64,000 nucleotides of DNA, taken from NCBI GenBank assembly GCA_009930305.1, contig RZYM01000001.1:1-64000 (forward strand), in the 5' to 3' direction. The notes under the pieces are model-generated. The model ran no database searches, had not been told where the DNA came from, and saw only the letters and a list, made by a program, of their open reading frames with translations. Position numbers and translations under genes: made by a program. Below, piece after piece: positions 36,333-45,704 of this stretch (position 1 is the stretch's first letter; each line of letters starts with the position of its first letter). The DNA comes from Bacteroidia bacterium (GTDB taxonomy: Bacteria; Bacteroidota; Bacteroidia; Bacteroidales; Paludibacteraceae).

Positions 36333-37997
36333 ATGGAAACAAACAGAATCGAAATTATTTGTAAAAACAATAACAAGCGTATAAAAGTGTTGGCAGGTAC
36401 CACATTATCTGAACTTAAGTTATTGTTAGAAATTAATATGCAGGCACCAATAGCAGGTGCTTTAATTAATAACAAACTGAGTAGCTTGGAAACACCTATA
36501 TATAGAAATAAAACTATTGAGTTTATTGATCAAAGCAGCGAGTCGGGTCTTCGAATATATGTTAGATCTTTAGTTTTTGTATTATATAAAGCTGTAAATG
36601 ATGCGATTCCAAATGGCAAGCTTCGCATTGAACATCCTGTTTCAAATGGTTATTACTGTGAGATTTTTAGCAATAAACAAAAAATTAATTCTGAGCAATT
36701 ATATACGATAAAAGAACGCATGAAAGAAATCATAAATGCAGACATCCCATTTGTTCAGCATTATGAGCCCACCTCTGATATTGAACAATTATTAAGAGAT
36801 ACAAATGATTCAGACTGCGCAGATCTTTTACATTACAAAAAAAAATATTATTCGGTATACTACACTCTCGATGGTCTACCCGATTTCTATCCAAGCTTAT
36901 TGGTTCCATCTACGGGAAATCTAAAGATATTTGATATATGCCCATACTTTGACGGCTTTTTATTGCAGGTCCCTAAGAAAAGTAACCATATGGAACTTGC
37001 AGAAATAGTTGAACAAAAAAAGATGTACGAAATTTTCAAGGAACATCGTCAATGGTGCCATATTATAGGAGTAAACAATATCGCAGATGTAAATAGTATT
37101 AAACGGAGTGATCTTAACATCCTTATTAAAGTAACAGAAGCTCTTCACGAGAAGAAGATAGTTCAAATAGCAGACAAAATAGCACAGAACAGAAACATAA
37201 GATTGGTGCTTATTGCGGGACCATCATCTTCTGGGAAAACGACATTCAGTAAACGTCTGAGCGTACAATTAGCAGCCTCAGGAATCATTCCGGAAGCTCT
37301 ATCTTTAGATAATTATTTTATCAATCGCGAATTCACTCCAATAGACGAAAATGGAGAACATGATTTTGAATCTATACAGGCTCTTGATCTTCCGTATTTT
37401 AATCTCCAATTGGAGCAAATAATAAATGGAGAAGAAGTTGAGACCCCTATATATAATTTTGAAACAGGAAGGCGAGAGTCTAAAGGTAAAAAGATGCAGA
37501 TAAAAGAAGAACAAGTTTTAGTTATTGAGGGTATACATGGTTTAAATCCCAAACTAACTGAAACAATACCTGATGAGGCAAAATTTAAAATATACGTTTC
37601 TGCTCTAACAACACTTTCGGTCAATGACCACAATTGGATTCCTACAAGCGATACTAGAATGTTGAGGCGGATAATTAGAGATCACAAGTACAGAAGTTAC
37701 TCAGCAGAGAATACCATTTTAAGATGGCCAAGTGTTAGACGTGGAGAAAATAAGTGGATTTTCCCTTACCAAGAGAATGCCGATGCAATGTTCAACTCAT
37801 CATTATTATTTGAACTATCTGCAATCAAGAAACAAGCTGAGCCCATACTTATGGAAGTAGGACAAAACTCTGATGCATATCCCGAAGCTAGGCGTTTATT
37901 AAATCTTTTACAATTTTTTACTCCTATTTCGTACAATGATATTCCGGCAACATCATTATTAAGAGAATTTTTAGGAGGTAGCGGGTTTAGATATTAA
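36333..37997 (+). CDS. TGS-domain nucleoside (uridine kinase-like) kinase
   Basis: A 554-residue protein with an N-terminal ubiquitin-like TGS domain (residues 1-65), a threonyl-tRNA-synthetase SAD-like middle (EHPVSNGYYCEIF) and a C-terminal uridine-kinase P-loop domain with GPSSSGKTTFSKRLS near residue 295 and the ALSLDNYFINRE and EGIHGLNP segments. Family members phosphorylate nucleosides such as uridine or cytidine. The frame is open from 36279, but the ATG at 36333 (METNRIEI) begins the TGS domain and is preferred. Its stop is 5 bases from the convergent DMT gene. Confidence 0.83.
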   Translation: METNRIEIICKNNNKRIKVLAGTTLSELKLLLEINMQAPIAGALINNKLSSLETPIYRNKTIEFIDQSSESGLRIYVRSLVFVLYKAVNDAIPNGKLRIEHPVSNGYYCEIFSNKQKINSEQLYTIKERMKEIINADIPFVQHYEPTSDIEQLLRDTNDSDCADLLHYKKKYYSVYYTLDGLPDFYPSLLVPSTGNLKIFDICPYFDGFLLQVPKKSNHMELAEIVEQKKMYEIFKEHRQWCHIIGVNNIADVNSIKRSDLNILIKVTEALHEKKIVQIADKIAQNRNIRLVLIAGPSSSGKTTFSKRLSVQLAASGIIPEALSLDNYFINREFTPIDENGEHDFESIQALDLPYFNLQLEQIINGEEVETPIYNFETGRRESKGKKMQIKEEQVLVIEGIHGLNPKLTETIPDEAKFKIYVSALTTLSVNDHNWIPTSDTRMLRRIIRDHKYRSYSAENTILRWPSVRRGENKWIFPYQENADAMFNSSLLFELSAIKKQAEPILMEVGQNSDAYPEARRLLNLLQFFTPISYNDIPATSLLREFLGGSGFRY

Positions 37998-38002
37998 TGA
38001 AG

Positions 38003-38899
38003 TCAACTGCCTACTGCAATCAAGGCCACACCAACCAGAATACCTGCAAGGCAAATAGCCTTGCGAAAGATATTCTTTTCTCTAAATAAAAACGCTGCAA
38101 ATGTAAATGATACTAAAACATTACTACGTCTTATTGGTGATATTAATGATATTAGGCTATCAGGACACTGAATTGCCCCATAATATAAGAAATCAGCCAA
38201 TAAAATAACAACCCCTATAAAAGGAGTTGCCCACATCCACACCCACGGATTTTCTTTACGATTAGGAAACCATATTATTAATAACAATGGGATTAATAAT
38301 ATGACCTCATAAAAAGAATAATAGGTAAGAATTGCCATTCTTGGAATATTTATTTCTCTCACTAAATACTTATCAAATAGTGCACTTGCAGAACCAATAA
38401 GAGTTCCGATTAAGACTAACCAAACCCACATATTTGAAGTAAAACGTATACCCTCTCTTTTACCTGTTATTGCTAATAACATAAACGCTATCATTATCAC
38501 AAAAAATCCTGACCATTGCCATACATTCAACCTTTCCGAATATATTATTAACGCTCCTATAAGAGTCCACATAGGAGCAGTCGACCTAATTGGTGAAACA
38601 ATACTTAATGGTAAATTCTTTAATGCATAATACACACAAATCCATGAAGACAATACTATTGCAGCTTTTAAAACAAGCATGGCATGCATGTAAAAAGGTA
38701 TATTAGGAACAAAATAATACGAATCCATCGGTATAATACCAACTTCTGACAGAATCAATATAACTACCATGAAAATAGAGGAAGTAAACGTGCTGCACAA
38801 CAATATAGGCAATACAGCATTATAACGCAAAACATATTTGCGCAACACGTCATAGATGCCTAAACAAAAAGCCGAGCAAAGAGTTAATAACACCCACAT
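38003..38899 (-). CDS. DMT superfamily transporter (EamA type)
   Basis: A 298-residue membrane protein with ten predicted helices arranged as two EamA repeats (LKNLPLSIVSPIRSTAPMWTLIGA in the first, LISLISPIRRSNVLVSFTFAA in the second). Exporters of amino acids or other metabolites have this architecture; the substrate cannot be deduced. It is the last gene of the murF-ispG-DUF1846-DMT unit, 6 bases after the DUF1846 gene. Confidence 0.85.
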   Translation of the reverse strand: MWVLLTLCSAFCLGIYDVLRKYVLRYNAVLPILLCSTFTSSIFMVVILILSEVGIIPMDSYYFVPNIPFYMHAMLVLKAAIVLSSWICVYYALKNLPLSIVSPIRSTAPMWTLIGALIIYSERLNVWQWSGFFVIMIAFMLLAITGKREGIRFTSNMWVWLVLIGTLIGSASALFDKYLVREINIPRMAILTYYSFYEVILLIPLLLIIWFPNRKENPWVWMWATPFIGVVILLADFLYYGAIQCPDSLISLISPIRRSNVLVSFTFAAFLFREKNIFRKAICLAGILVGVALIAVGS

Positions 38900-38905
38900 A
38901 ATACC

Positions 38906-40396
38906 CTAACGATGATATAATTTGTTTGTCTGATAAGTAGGTTCGCAGGTAAGATTAATGCCCAAACTACGAAATACACTTATATCAACTTGCGATAAGA
39001 TAACACTAGAATGGACTTCACATCCTCTTAGCATATGTAAACAATTAATAGCTTTTGCAGCATTTTTATCATTTAATGCACATATTGATAAAGCAATGAG
39101 TACCTCGTCTGTATGAAGTCTCGCATTTAAATTCCCCAAATGTGCTACCTTTAAGTCTTGTATAGGTGCTATGACAGATGGTGAAATAAGTTGCATCTCA
39201 TCGGGGATTTCGGCCAAATTCTTAAGCGCGTTAAGCAGCATGGCAGAAGATGCTCCAAGTAAATCGCCTGTCTTTCCTGTTACAATCTGATTATCATTCA
39301 ATTCGATAGCAGCTGCAGGATTACTAGTTTCTTCTGCTTTAGATACCGCTGCTGCTACAACTTTTCTATCAGATATACTAACTTTTGCCTTTTCCATCAA
39401 CAACTTTAATTTATATACCTGATCAATAGAAGCATTACCATTTCTTACACTACATAATGTCCTATAGTATCTTCTAACAATTTCATTTTTAGCAGCAATT
39501 GATACAACCTCGTCATCAACTATACAATTTCCGGCCATGTTTACACCCATATCTGTAGGTGATTTATATGGACAACTACCCATTATACGCTCAAACATTG
39601 CAGTTAATACAGGAAATATTTCAACATCACGGTTGTAATTAACAGCTGTTTTTCCGTATGCCTCCAAATGGAATGGATCAATCATGTTTATGTCATTCAA
39701 ATCTGCAGTTGCCGCTTCATATGCCATATTTACAGGATGCTTTAACGGCAGATTCCATATTGGGAATGTCTCAAATTTTGCATATCCGGCTTTAATGCCT
39801 CTTTTATTGTCATGATATAATTGAGACAAACAAGTTGCCATTTTACCACTTCCAGGACCTGGCGCAGTAATAACTACTAAAGATCTTGAAGTCTCAATAT
39901 ATTCATTTTTCCCATAACCTTCATCACTAACAATAAAAGAGATATTAGAAGGATATCCTTGAATCGGATAATGGCGATAAACTTTTAAACCTAATGCTTC
40001 GAGCTTCTTCTGATATGCCACAACAGCAGGCTGATCTTCAAATTGAGTCAAAACCACACTACTTACATAAAGTTCGTATCCACGGAAAGCATCAATTAAT
40101 CTAAGTACATCAACATCGTAAGTAATGCCTATATCTTCTCTTAATTTATTTTTCTCGATATCTGCTGAATTGATTACAATAATAATTTCAGCATCCTCCT
40201 TTAAATTTACCAACATACTAATCTTGCTGTCCGGTTCGAATCCGGGCAAAACACGTGAGGCATGAAAATCATCAAATAATTTTCCACCAAATTCCAGATA
40301 CAATTTACCTCCGAAAAAAGCTATCCGTTCTGCAATCTTCCTCGATTGCGTTTGGATGTACATTTCGTTGTTAAATCCTAACCTTTGCATAATCAT
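38906..40396 (-). CDS. DUF1846 family protein
   Basis: A 496-residue protein matching DUF1846: an N-terminal nucleotide-fold region with AFFGGKLYLEFGGKLFDDFHA (about residues 26-46) and VVITAPGPGSGKMATCLSQLY near residue 175, which resembles a P-loop. PTDMGVNMAGNCIVDDE comes later. The family is widespread in anaerobic bacteria, has known structures and no established function. It sits 24 bases after ispG in the same operon. The glycine-rich loop suggests nucleotide binding; this is inference. Confidence 0.85.
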   Translation of the reverse strand: MIMQRLGFNNEMYIQTQSRKIAERIAFFGGKLYLEFGGKLFDDFHASRVLPGFEPDSKISMLVNLKEDAEIIIVINSADIEKNKLREDIGITYDVDVLRLIDAFRGYELYVSSVVLTQFEDQPAVVAYQKKLEALGLKVYRHYPIQGYPSNISFIVSDEGYGKNEYIETSRSLVVITAPGPGSGKMATCLSQLYHDNKRGIKAGYAKFETFPIWNLPLKHPVNMAYEAATADLNDINMIDPFHLEAYGKTAVNYNRDVEIFPVLTAMFERIMGSCPYKSPTDMGVNMAGNCIVDDEVVSIAAKNEIVRRYYRTLCSVRNGNASIDQVYKLKLLMEKAKVSISDRKVVAAAVSKAEETSNPAAAIELNDNQIVTGKTGDLLGASSAMLLNALKNLAEIPDEMQLISPSVIAPIQDLKVAHLGNLNARLHTDEVLIALSICALNDKNAAKAINCLHMLRGCEVHSSVILSQVDISVFRSLGINLTCEPTYQTNKLYHR

Positions 40397-40420
40397 ATTA
40401 TAATATATCTTTTATCAAAT

Positions 40421-41950
40421 TTAAACCCACTTACCATCAGAGCGTATTAAAGCAATGAGATGTTCAACCGCTTGATCTTCAGGAATATTCTTTTCTACAC
40501 ATTGTTGCCCTCTATAAAGACTTATACGACCAACTCCGGCTCCTACGTAACCATAATCAGCATCTGCCATCTCACCTGGTCCGTTAACAATACACCCCAT
40601 AATACCTATCTTAAGTGATTTCAAATGTGATGTAGCCGCCTTAATTTTTGCAATTGTAGATTCTATATCAAATAAAGTTCTACCGCAACTTGGACACGAA
40701 ATATATTCAGTTTTGGTCATACGCGCACCCGTTGCTTGCAGTATTCCATAAGATAAAGAGTTTACAATATCAGGCGCAATGTTTGGTGCCACAATTCTTA
40801 TTCCGTCCGCTAAACCATCAATGAAAAATGGTCCAAGTTCAATTGATGCCTCTATTTGCAAAGTTTCAACATCAGAAGTATCATAAAACCTTGTCAATAT
40901 AACAGGTTGTTTGTTATTATTAGATTTGAGATTTGCAAAGAACAAACGACCCTCACCCAAAGCATTATCACTTGATAATACGCAATCAAGCACTCCATTA
41001 AGCAAAGTTTCTTCTGCAGTAAGTACTAATGGAACTTGATTCCCTCCAAACTCACCGACAGAAACAGTTTCTCTCCTACTATAATGTTCGGGATCATATA
41101 AATTCTCATCAGAGCCTTCAATTTTAGGAGCCTTACTCTTTTTACTGATGAAATCGACTATTCTTTGAGCCACTGGAATCTCTGCAACGGGCGATTCACT
41201 TAAAGACACTCTAATAGTATCTCCCAATCCGTCAGATAATAATGTCCCTATCCCTACAGCAGATTTAATACGCCCATCTTCTCCATCTCCTGCTTCAGTA
41301 ACTCCAAGATGCAGTGGAATATTCATATCTTCTTTCTGCATTATTCTTGCCATCTGCCTAACAGTTTGGACCATTATTCGAGTATTAGATGCCTTGACTG
41401 AAATAATTACATTATTAAAATTTTCTCTTTTGCATATACGTAAAAATTCCATACATGATTCAGTCATACCTTGCGGAGTGTCACCATATTTTTCTAAGAT
41501 TCTTTTATTAAGCGAACCATGATTAACTCCTAATCTAATGGCTGTATTATGTTTTTTGCACAAATTCAGGAAAGGCACAAACTTTTGCTCGATTTCATCG
41601 ATTGAATTAGCATAATTTCCGGGATTAACTCTTACTTTTTCAACGTGAAGCGCCGCTTCGTCTGCAACTTTTGCGTTAAAATGCACATCAGCAACCAAAG
41701 GCGTGTTATAACCACGTTTATTAAGTTCTTCGCGTATTAAAGCCATGTTTTTGGCTTCGCGTTCACCTTGTGTTGTTAATCGTACTAATTCACTGCCCGC
41801 TTTTATTAAATCAATAGCCTGGTTTACAGAACCTTCGGTATCCATAGTAGAAGTATTCAGCATAGACTGAATGCGTATAGGATTATTTCCTCCTATACAT
41901 AAATTGCCGACTTTTACGACACTTGAGTTTCTGCGACTGTAATTAATCAT
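40421..41950 (-). CDS. ispG: 4-hydroxy-3-methylbut-2-en-1-yl diphosphate synthase (flavodoxin/ferredoxin type), insert-domain form
   Basis: This is the [4Fe-4S] enzyme of the MEP isoprenoid pathway. The N-terminal TIM barrel (PIRIQSMLNTSTMD, VADVHFNAKVA, RVNPGNYA, GVTEAGDGEDGRIKSAVGIG) is followed by an insert, and the C-terminal cluster domain carries cysteines in CPSCGRTLFD and MGCIVNGPGE. At 509 residues it is longer than the E. coli form (about 370) yet shorter than the roughly 600-residue forms I associate with Bacteroidota, so the insert is reduced. It supplies IPP/DMAPP for quinones, undecaprenyl phosphate and, here, carotenoids. Confidence 0.93.
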   Translation of the reverse strand: MINYSRRNSSVVKVGNLCIGGNNPIRIQSMLNTSTMDTEGSVNQAIDLIKAGSELVRLTTQGEREAKNMALIREELNKRGYNTPLVADVHFNAKVADEAALHVEKVRVNPGNYANSIDEIEQKFVPFLNLCKKHNTAIRLGVNHGSLNKRILEKYGDTPQGMTESCMEFLRICKRENFNNVIISVKASNTRIMVQTVRQMARIMQKEDMNIPLHLGVTEAGDGEDGRIKSAVGIGTLLSDGLGDTIRVSLSESPVAEIPVAQRIVDFISKKSKAPKIEGSDENLYDPEHYSRRETVSVGEFGGNQVPLVLTAEETLLNGVLDCVLSSDNALGEGRLFFANLKSNNNKQPVILTRFYDTSDVETLQIEASIELGPFFIDGLADGIRIVAPNIAPDIVNSLSYGILQATGARMTKTEYISCPSCGRTLFDIESTIAKIKAATSHLKSLKIGIMGCIVNGPGEMADADYGYVGAGVGRISLYRGQQCVEKNIPEDQAVEHLIALIRSDGKWV

Positions 41951-41958
41951 ACTTTTTT

Positions 41959-43242
41959 CTATAAATACGACACCAAGTTGCTCATTTTCATTGAGTTAGA
42001 ACCCTTTATCAATATTGTTTTTCCTATTATTGGATTTTCTTTTAAATAATTTGCAAATGCTTTTGCATCATCAAAACACTTAAAAGAATTCTTTGTTGCA
42101 AAAAAATTCTTACCCAAAAGATACACATCGTAAATACCTATTTTCTCGATTAAATCGACTATATTTTGATGTTCAATCAGACTAGTTTCACCCAATTCAA
42201 ACATATCTCCCAACACTATACATTTAGAAGGAGCATCAATCTTAGCAAAATTTTGCAATGCTGCATCCATGCTTGTAGGATTCGCATTGTAGGCATCTAT
42301 AATAAGCGTGTTATCATTCGTTTTACAAAGTTGAGAACGATTATTTGTAGGAACGTAAGATTCTATAGCAATTTTGATATTATCGTCAGAAACATTAAAA
42401 TAATGACCTATACACACAGCAGACATAACATTTGCCAGATTGTAATCGCCTATTAAATTAGTATTAATTTCTACTGGACCATTAATTGTATTGTATTGCA
42501 CCTTAAGATAAGGAGTTACGCCGATAAGTGAGCCTGAAACATAATTAGAATCTGACATTCCGTATTTTATAATATTCAAACCGGTTGCCATCTTATTAAG
42601 ATATGGACTATCAGCATGCAAAAAAATTTTACCCTTATTCGCTCTCAAATATTCATATAATTCACCTTTTGTTTTCATAACCCCCTCAAATGAGCCAAAG
42701 CCTTCTAAATGAGCCTTTCCAACATTAGTTATCAGTCCGTAATTAGGTTCCGAAATATTAACCAAGAACTCAATTTCACCCGGATGATTTGCGCCCATTT
42801 CTACCACAGCCATATCATGGTCTTTGGTTAAACGTAATAAAGTAATGGGCACACCAATGTGATTATTTAAATTACCTTGAGTATATAATATGTTATATTT
42901 TTGAGATAATACGGCAGACACTAATTCTTTAGTGGTAGTCTTGCCATTGGTACCTGTAATACCAATAATTGGAGTTCCTAATTTTCTCCGATGAAATCGA
43001 GCTAAATCTTGTAATGTTTTTAAACAATCCTCTACTAGTATACAACGTTCATCAATAAGGTATTCTTTGTCATCAATCACAGCCATTGCACAGCCTTGCT
43101 CAAATGCCTTTGATACATATGCATTACCATTAAAATTAGCTCCTCTTATTGCAAAAAACATCGAACCCTTAGGGCAATTCCGGCTATCTGTCGAAACTTG
43201 CTTGCAACGCTCAAAACACTTATACAACTGCTCAATTCCCAT
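41959..43242 (-). CDS. murF: UDP-N-acetylmuramoyl-tripeptide-D-alanyl-D-alanine ligase
   Basis: It adds the D-Ala-D-Ala dipeptide to the peptidoglycan precursor. The ATP site GITGTNGKTTTKELV, VVEMGANHPGEIEFL, NVGKAHLEGFGS and IIDAYNANPTSMDAAL are family hallmarks. The frame is open to a GTG at 43260, but that overlaps the promoter -7 box, so the ATG at 43242 (MGIEQLYKCF) is chosen, giving 427 residues. It starts a four-gene unit with ispG, DUF1846 and a DMT transporter. The other dcw genes are not nearby. Confidence 0.93.
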   Translation of the reverse strand: MGIEQLYKCFERCKQVSTDSRNCPKGSMFFAIRGANFNGNAYVSKAFEQGCAMAVIDDKEYLIDERCILVEDCLKTLQDLARFHRRKLGTPIIGITGTNGKTTTKELVSAVLSQKYNILYTQGNLNNHIGVPITLLRLTKDHDMAVVEMGANHPGEIEFLVNISEPNYGLITNVGKAHLEGFGSFEGVMKTKGELYEYLRANKGKIFLHADSPYLNKMATGLNIIKYGMSDSNYVSGSLIGVTPYLKVQYNTINGPVEINTNLIGDYNLANVMSAVCIGHYFNVSDDNIKIAIESYVPTNNRSQLCKTNDNTLIIDAYNANPTSMDAALQNFAKIDAPSKCIVLGDMFELGETSLIEHQNIVDLIEKIGIYDVYLLGKNFFATKNSFKCFDDAKAFANYLKENPIIGKTILIKGSNSMKMSNLVSYL

Positions 43243-43259
43243 TTTGTAGTAATTTTTCA

Positions 43260-43291
43260 CAAAAGTACTGCAATATTTCTAACTTTGACAA
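43260..43291 (-). promoter_or_regulatory. Predicted sigma-ABfr promoter of murF
   Basis: On the minus strand TTG (complement of 43289-43291), 21-base spacer, TACTTTTG (complement of 43260-43267). Transcription would begin about 10 bases before the ATG at 43242, which gives a very short leader. Confidence 0.5.
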
Positions 43292-43360
43292 TCCTTGAGG
43301 TTTTTTATTTTTATAATCAAAAAAATAATAACTAACTTTGACCAAAATTATACGTCAGTT

Positions 43361-44662
43361 ATGCATAAAAGAATTCCATTATTGTGTGGATTGAGTATAC
43401 TCATTTCCACTATTTTCTCAGCTTGTTTAACAGAGCCGTCTACATCACAAGAGGCACATATTCAATCTTTTTATTTCAATGAAAATGATTCTGCACCCGA
43501 TATAAGTAATATAACATTCACAGTAGACACAACTAATCTTATTATTTACAATACAGACTCTGTTGCGTATGATTCTGACATAAGCAAAATTGTTCCTGTA
43601 ATAGTTGGGTACGCTAGTTTCTCCGGAATCACTGTAAATGGTGCCGAATGGAATCAAACAGATTCTTTAGATTTTAGAAACCCTGCAAGTATAACCGTAA
43701 CGGCTGCCGACAAAAAAACATCACACACATATAATGTTGTAGTAAATAAGCACAAAGTCAATCCGGACAGCATTGTATGGACAAAAACAGTTGACGCTAT
43801 AGCTCAAATTGATAATATCAAAGCAACGCAGGCATTTTATGTCGGAAATAAATTGTTCTGTGCTATACAGTCAGACAATCGCAGCGACATTTACGTCGCT
43901 GATGCGGAAAATCATTGGAGTTCTGATATTAATAGTACAACAGAATTTAATGTAAGATCAATAACAGTGAGAGAAAACGATATTGTTATGCTTACTAACG
44001 ATGGTTTGGAAATGTATAGTTGGAATCCTATAACAAAAGAATTAGAACAATTGACAACTGCACCTGAAGGATACCAAATCAAAGATTTAATCGGATACAT
44101 AGACAACGAAGTTTGGGCTATTTCTATAAATAATGGCACTAAGACGATATTAAACTATAGTAACGACGAATGGGATAATATATCGGATGCATCTATAGAA
44201 GCAGACGAATTTCCTGTTGAAGGTTCTGCAAAAATGCAATGGAACAATAGAATGCCATACCTATTAGGAGGATCAAACGCATCTGGTGTATTCCAAAATT
44301 GCGTATTTTCTTCAGAGAATGGTAAATATTGGACAAATCTTATCAAATCACCTAATTATGGATTTGGCAATCGTAAAGATGCTGCTGCAATATATATTGA
44401 TAACAAAATATTTATATTTGGAGGAAACGATGGTGATGCGATTATTAACACTACATATGTATCAGAAGATAATGGTTTCAGTTGGCAAAATGCTTTAGAA
44501 TATCAGGAATTACCTGAAACATATACAGATAGAACAGGATTAAGTGCTGTTGTTGATAACCAAAATTACATTTGGCTGATTGGAGGAAGAGATGAAAACG
44601 GCTCTTTTCACACAGATGTATGGAAAGGTAGAATCAACAAATCTGATTTCTTACTGCAATAA
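43361..44662 (+). CDS. DUF6242-like lipoprotein with kelch-type repeats
   Basis: A 433-residue lipoprotein: signal LLCGLSILISTIFSAC with lipobox, an N-terminal beta-sandwich (about residues 25-125; the segment ASITVTAADKKTSHTYNV resembles the Ig-like domain often seen in Bacteroides DUF5018 and DUF6242 proteins), then a beta-propeller-like part with repeated G-G-x-N/D motifs (LGGSNASG, FGGNDGDA, IGGRDENG). The ATG at 43361 is chosen over the upstream frame (43295) because the signal peptide starts there. A -7-like box TAACTTTG is at 43333-43340. coaD follows after 5 bases. Surface location is likely; the ligand is unknown. Confidence 0.75.
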   Translation: MHKRIPLLCGLSILISTIFSACLTEPSTSQEAHIQSFYFNENDSAPDISNITFTVDTTNLIIYNTDSVAYDSDISKIVPVIVGYASFSGITVNGAEWNQTDSLDFRNPASITVTAADKKTSHTYNVVVNKHKVNPDSIVWTKTVDAIAQIDNIKATQAFYVGNKLFCAIQSDNRSDIYVADAENHWSSDINSTTEFNVRSITVRENDIVMLTNDGLEMYSWNPITKELEQLTTAPEGYQIKDLIGYIDNEVWAISINNGTKTILNYSNDEWDNISDASIEADEFPVEGSAKMQWNNRMPYLLGGSNASGVFQNCVFSSENGKYWTNLIKSPNYGFGNRKDAAAIYIDNKIFIFGGNDGDAIINTTYVSEDNGFSWQNALEYQELPETYTDRTGLSAVVDNQNYIWLIGGRDENGSFHTDVWKGRINKSDFLLQ

Positions 44663-44667
44663 TATAA

Positions 44668-45111
44668 ATGGAACACATTGCTTTATTTCCAGGCAGTTTT
44701 AATCCGTTTACAAAAGGGCATCAGTCTATAGTTAGCAGATCACTAACCATATTCGACACAATAATAATTGCTATAGGTGTAAATGGAGATAAAGACATTG
44801 AATCCATAGATAAAAGAATGGATTCGATACGACAATTATATGTAGACGATCCTCGCGTTATTATAACAAATTACGAAACTCTCACAGCAGATATAGTAAA
44901 AAAATTTAATGCCAACTGCATCATTAGAGGTATACGTAATGGTAAAGATTTAGAGTACGAAACAAATATAGCAGAAGTCAACTACTCATTTTTTGGAGTA
45001 GAAACAATCTTCATGCTAAGTGAGCCGAATCTTAAAGAGGTTTCATCAAGTGTAGTAAGAGAATTGCAAAAATATGATAAAGACGTTTCTTCTTACTTAC
45101 CTACGAAATAA
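44668..45111 (+). CDS. coaD: Phosphopantetheine adenylyltransferase
   Basis: The penultimate enzyme of coenzyme A synthesis (4'-phosphopantetheine plus ATP to dephospho-CoA). The 147-residue nucleotidyltransferase fold has GSFNPFTKGHQSIV (HxGH-like) at the N-terminus, IIRGIRNGKDLEYE in the middle and the ISSSxxRE-type motif KEVSSSVVRE at the end. It lies 5 bases after the lipoprotein gene and converges on rpiB with 7 bases between stops. Confidence 0.96.
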   Translation: MEHIALFPGSFNPFTKGHQSIVSRSLTIFDTIIIAIGVNGDKDIESIDKRMDSIRQLYVDDPRVIITNYETLTADIVKKFNANCIIRGIRNGKDLEYETNIAEVNYSFFGVETIFMLSEPNLKEVSSSVVRELQKYDKDVSSYLPTK

Positions 45112-45118
45112 ATTATAA

Positions 45119-45583
45119 CTACAAATTAGTTACGTTAGAAATCTTATTTACACGCGCAGAATGGCGACCTCCTTCGAAGTCTGTAGTCAAAAATGATTCA
45201 ATCATAATTTCAGCCTCAGCCAACGAAATAAAACGAGCAGGTAATGATATAATATTTGCATCATTATGTTTACGAGCTAAAAGAGCTATCTCGTTTTTCC
45301 AACATAATGCAGCACGAATATTACGATACTTATTAGCCACCATACTAACACCATTACCCGTTCCGCAAATAGCTATACCAAAATCAAACTTTCCTGCATT
45401 AATTTCAGCAGCCATCGGATGAATCATATCAGGATAATCAACACTATCAGTAGAAAATGTTCCGAAATCTTTCAATTCAAACAACTTTTCTGCAAAATAC
45501 TGTTTAATCTCTTCTTTCAATTCATAACCGGCGTGATCACAAGCAACAGCAACACTTAAGGTGTCTAAATCTTTCATATACAT
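45119..45583 (-). CDS. rpiB: Ribose-5-phosphate isomerase B
   Basis: It interconverts ribose 5-phosphate and ribulose 5-phosphate in the pentose phosphate pathway. The 154-residue RpiB/LacAB fold shows ACDHAGYELKEEI at the N-terminus, the catalytic cysteine in AICGTGNGVSMVANK, ALCWKNEIALLARKHNDANI and the C-terminal FEGGRHSARV. The start could be the ATG at 45583 or the one two codons later (45577). Confidence 0.95.
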   Translation of the reverse strand: MYMKDLDTLSVAVACDHAGYELKEEIKQYFAEKLFELKDFGTFSTDSVDYPDMIHPMAAEINAGKFDFGIAICGTGNGVSMVANKYRNIRAALCWKNEIALLARKHNDANIISLPARFISLAEAEIMIESFLTTDFEGGRHSARVNKISNVTNL

Positions 45584-45637
45584 CAGGGTTTAATTGTTTA
45601 GCTATTTAGGGATATACTATCCCCTGTAAAACAGCAG

Positions 45638-45670
45638 CAAAGATAACTCAAATCGTTGACAAAAAAGCAA
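45638..45670 (-). promoter_or_regulatory. Possible sigma-ABfr promoter of rpiB
   Basis: On the minus strand TATCTTTG (complement of 45638-45645), with a TTG (complement of 45668-45670) 22 bases upstream, slightly wider than usual. Confidence 0.4.
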
Positions 45671-45704
45671 AAGAATTTTATTTATTTCAATAATTATTAT
45701 GCAA

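Noticed and set aside
37305..37633. Antisense reading frames inside the nucleoside kinase and similar frames inside other genes
   Set aside because: They lie wholly opposite well-supported genes, have no start context or family similarity, and are shadows of the coding strand.
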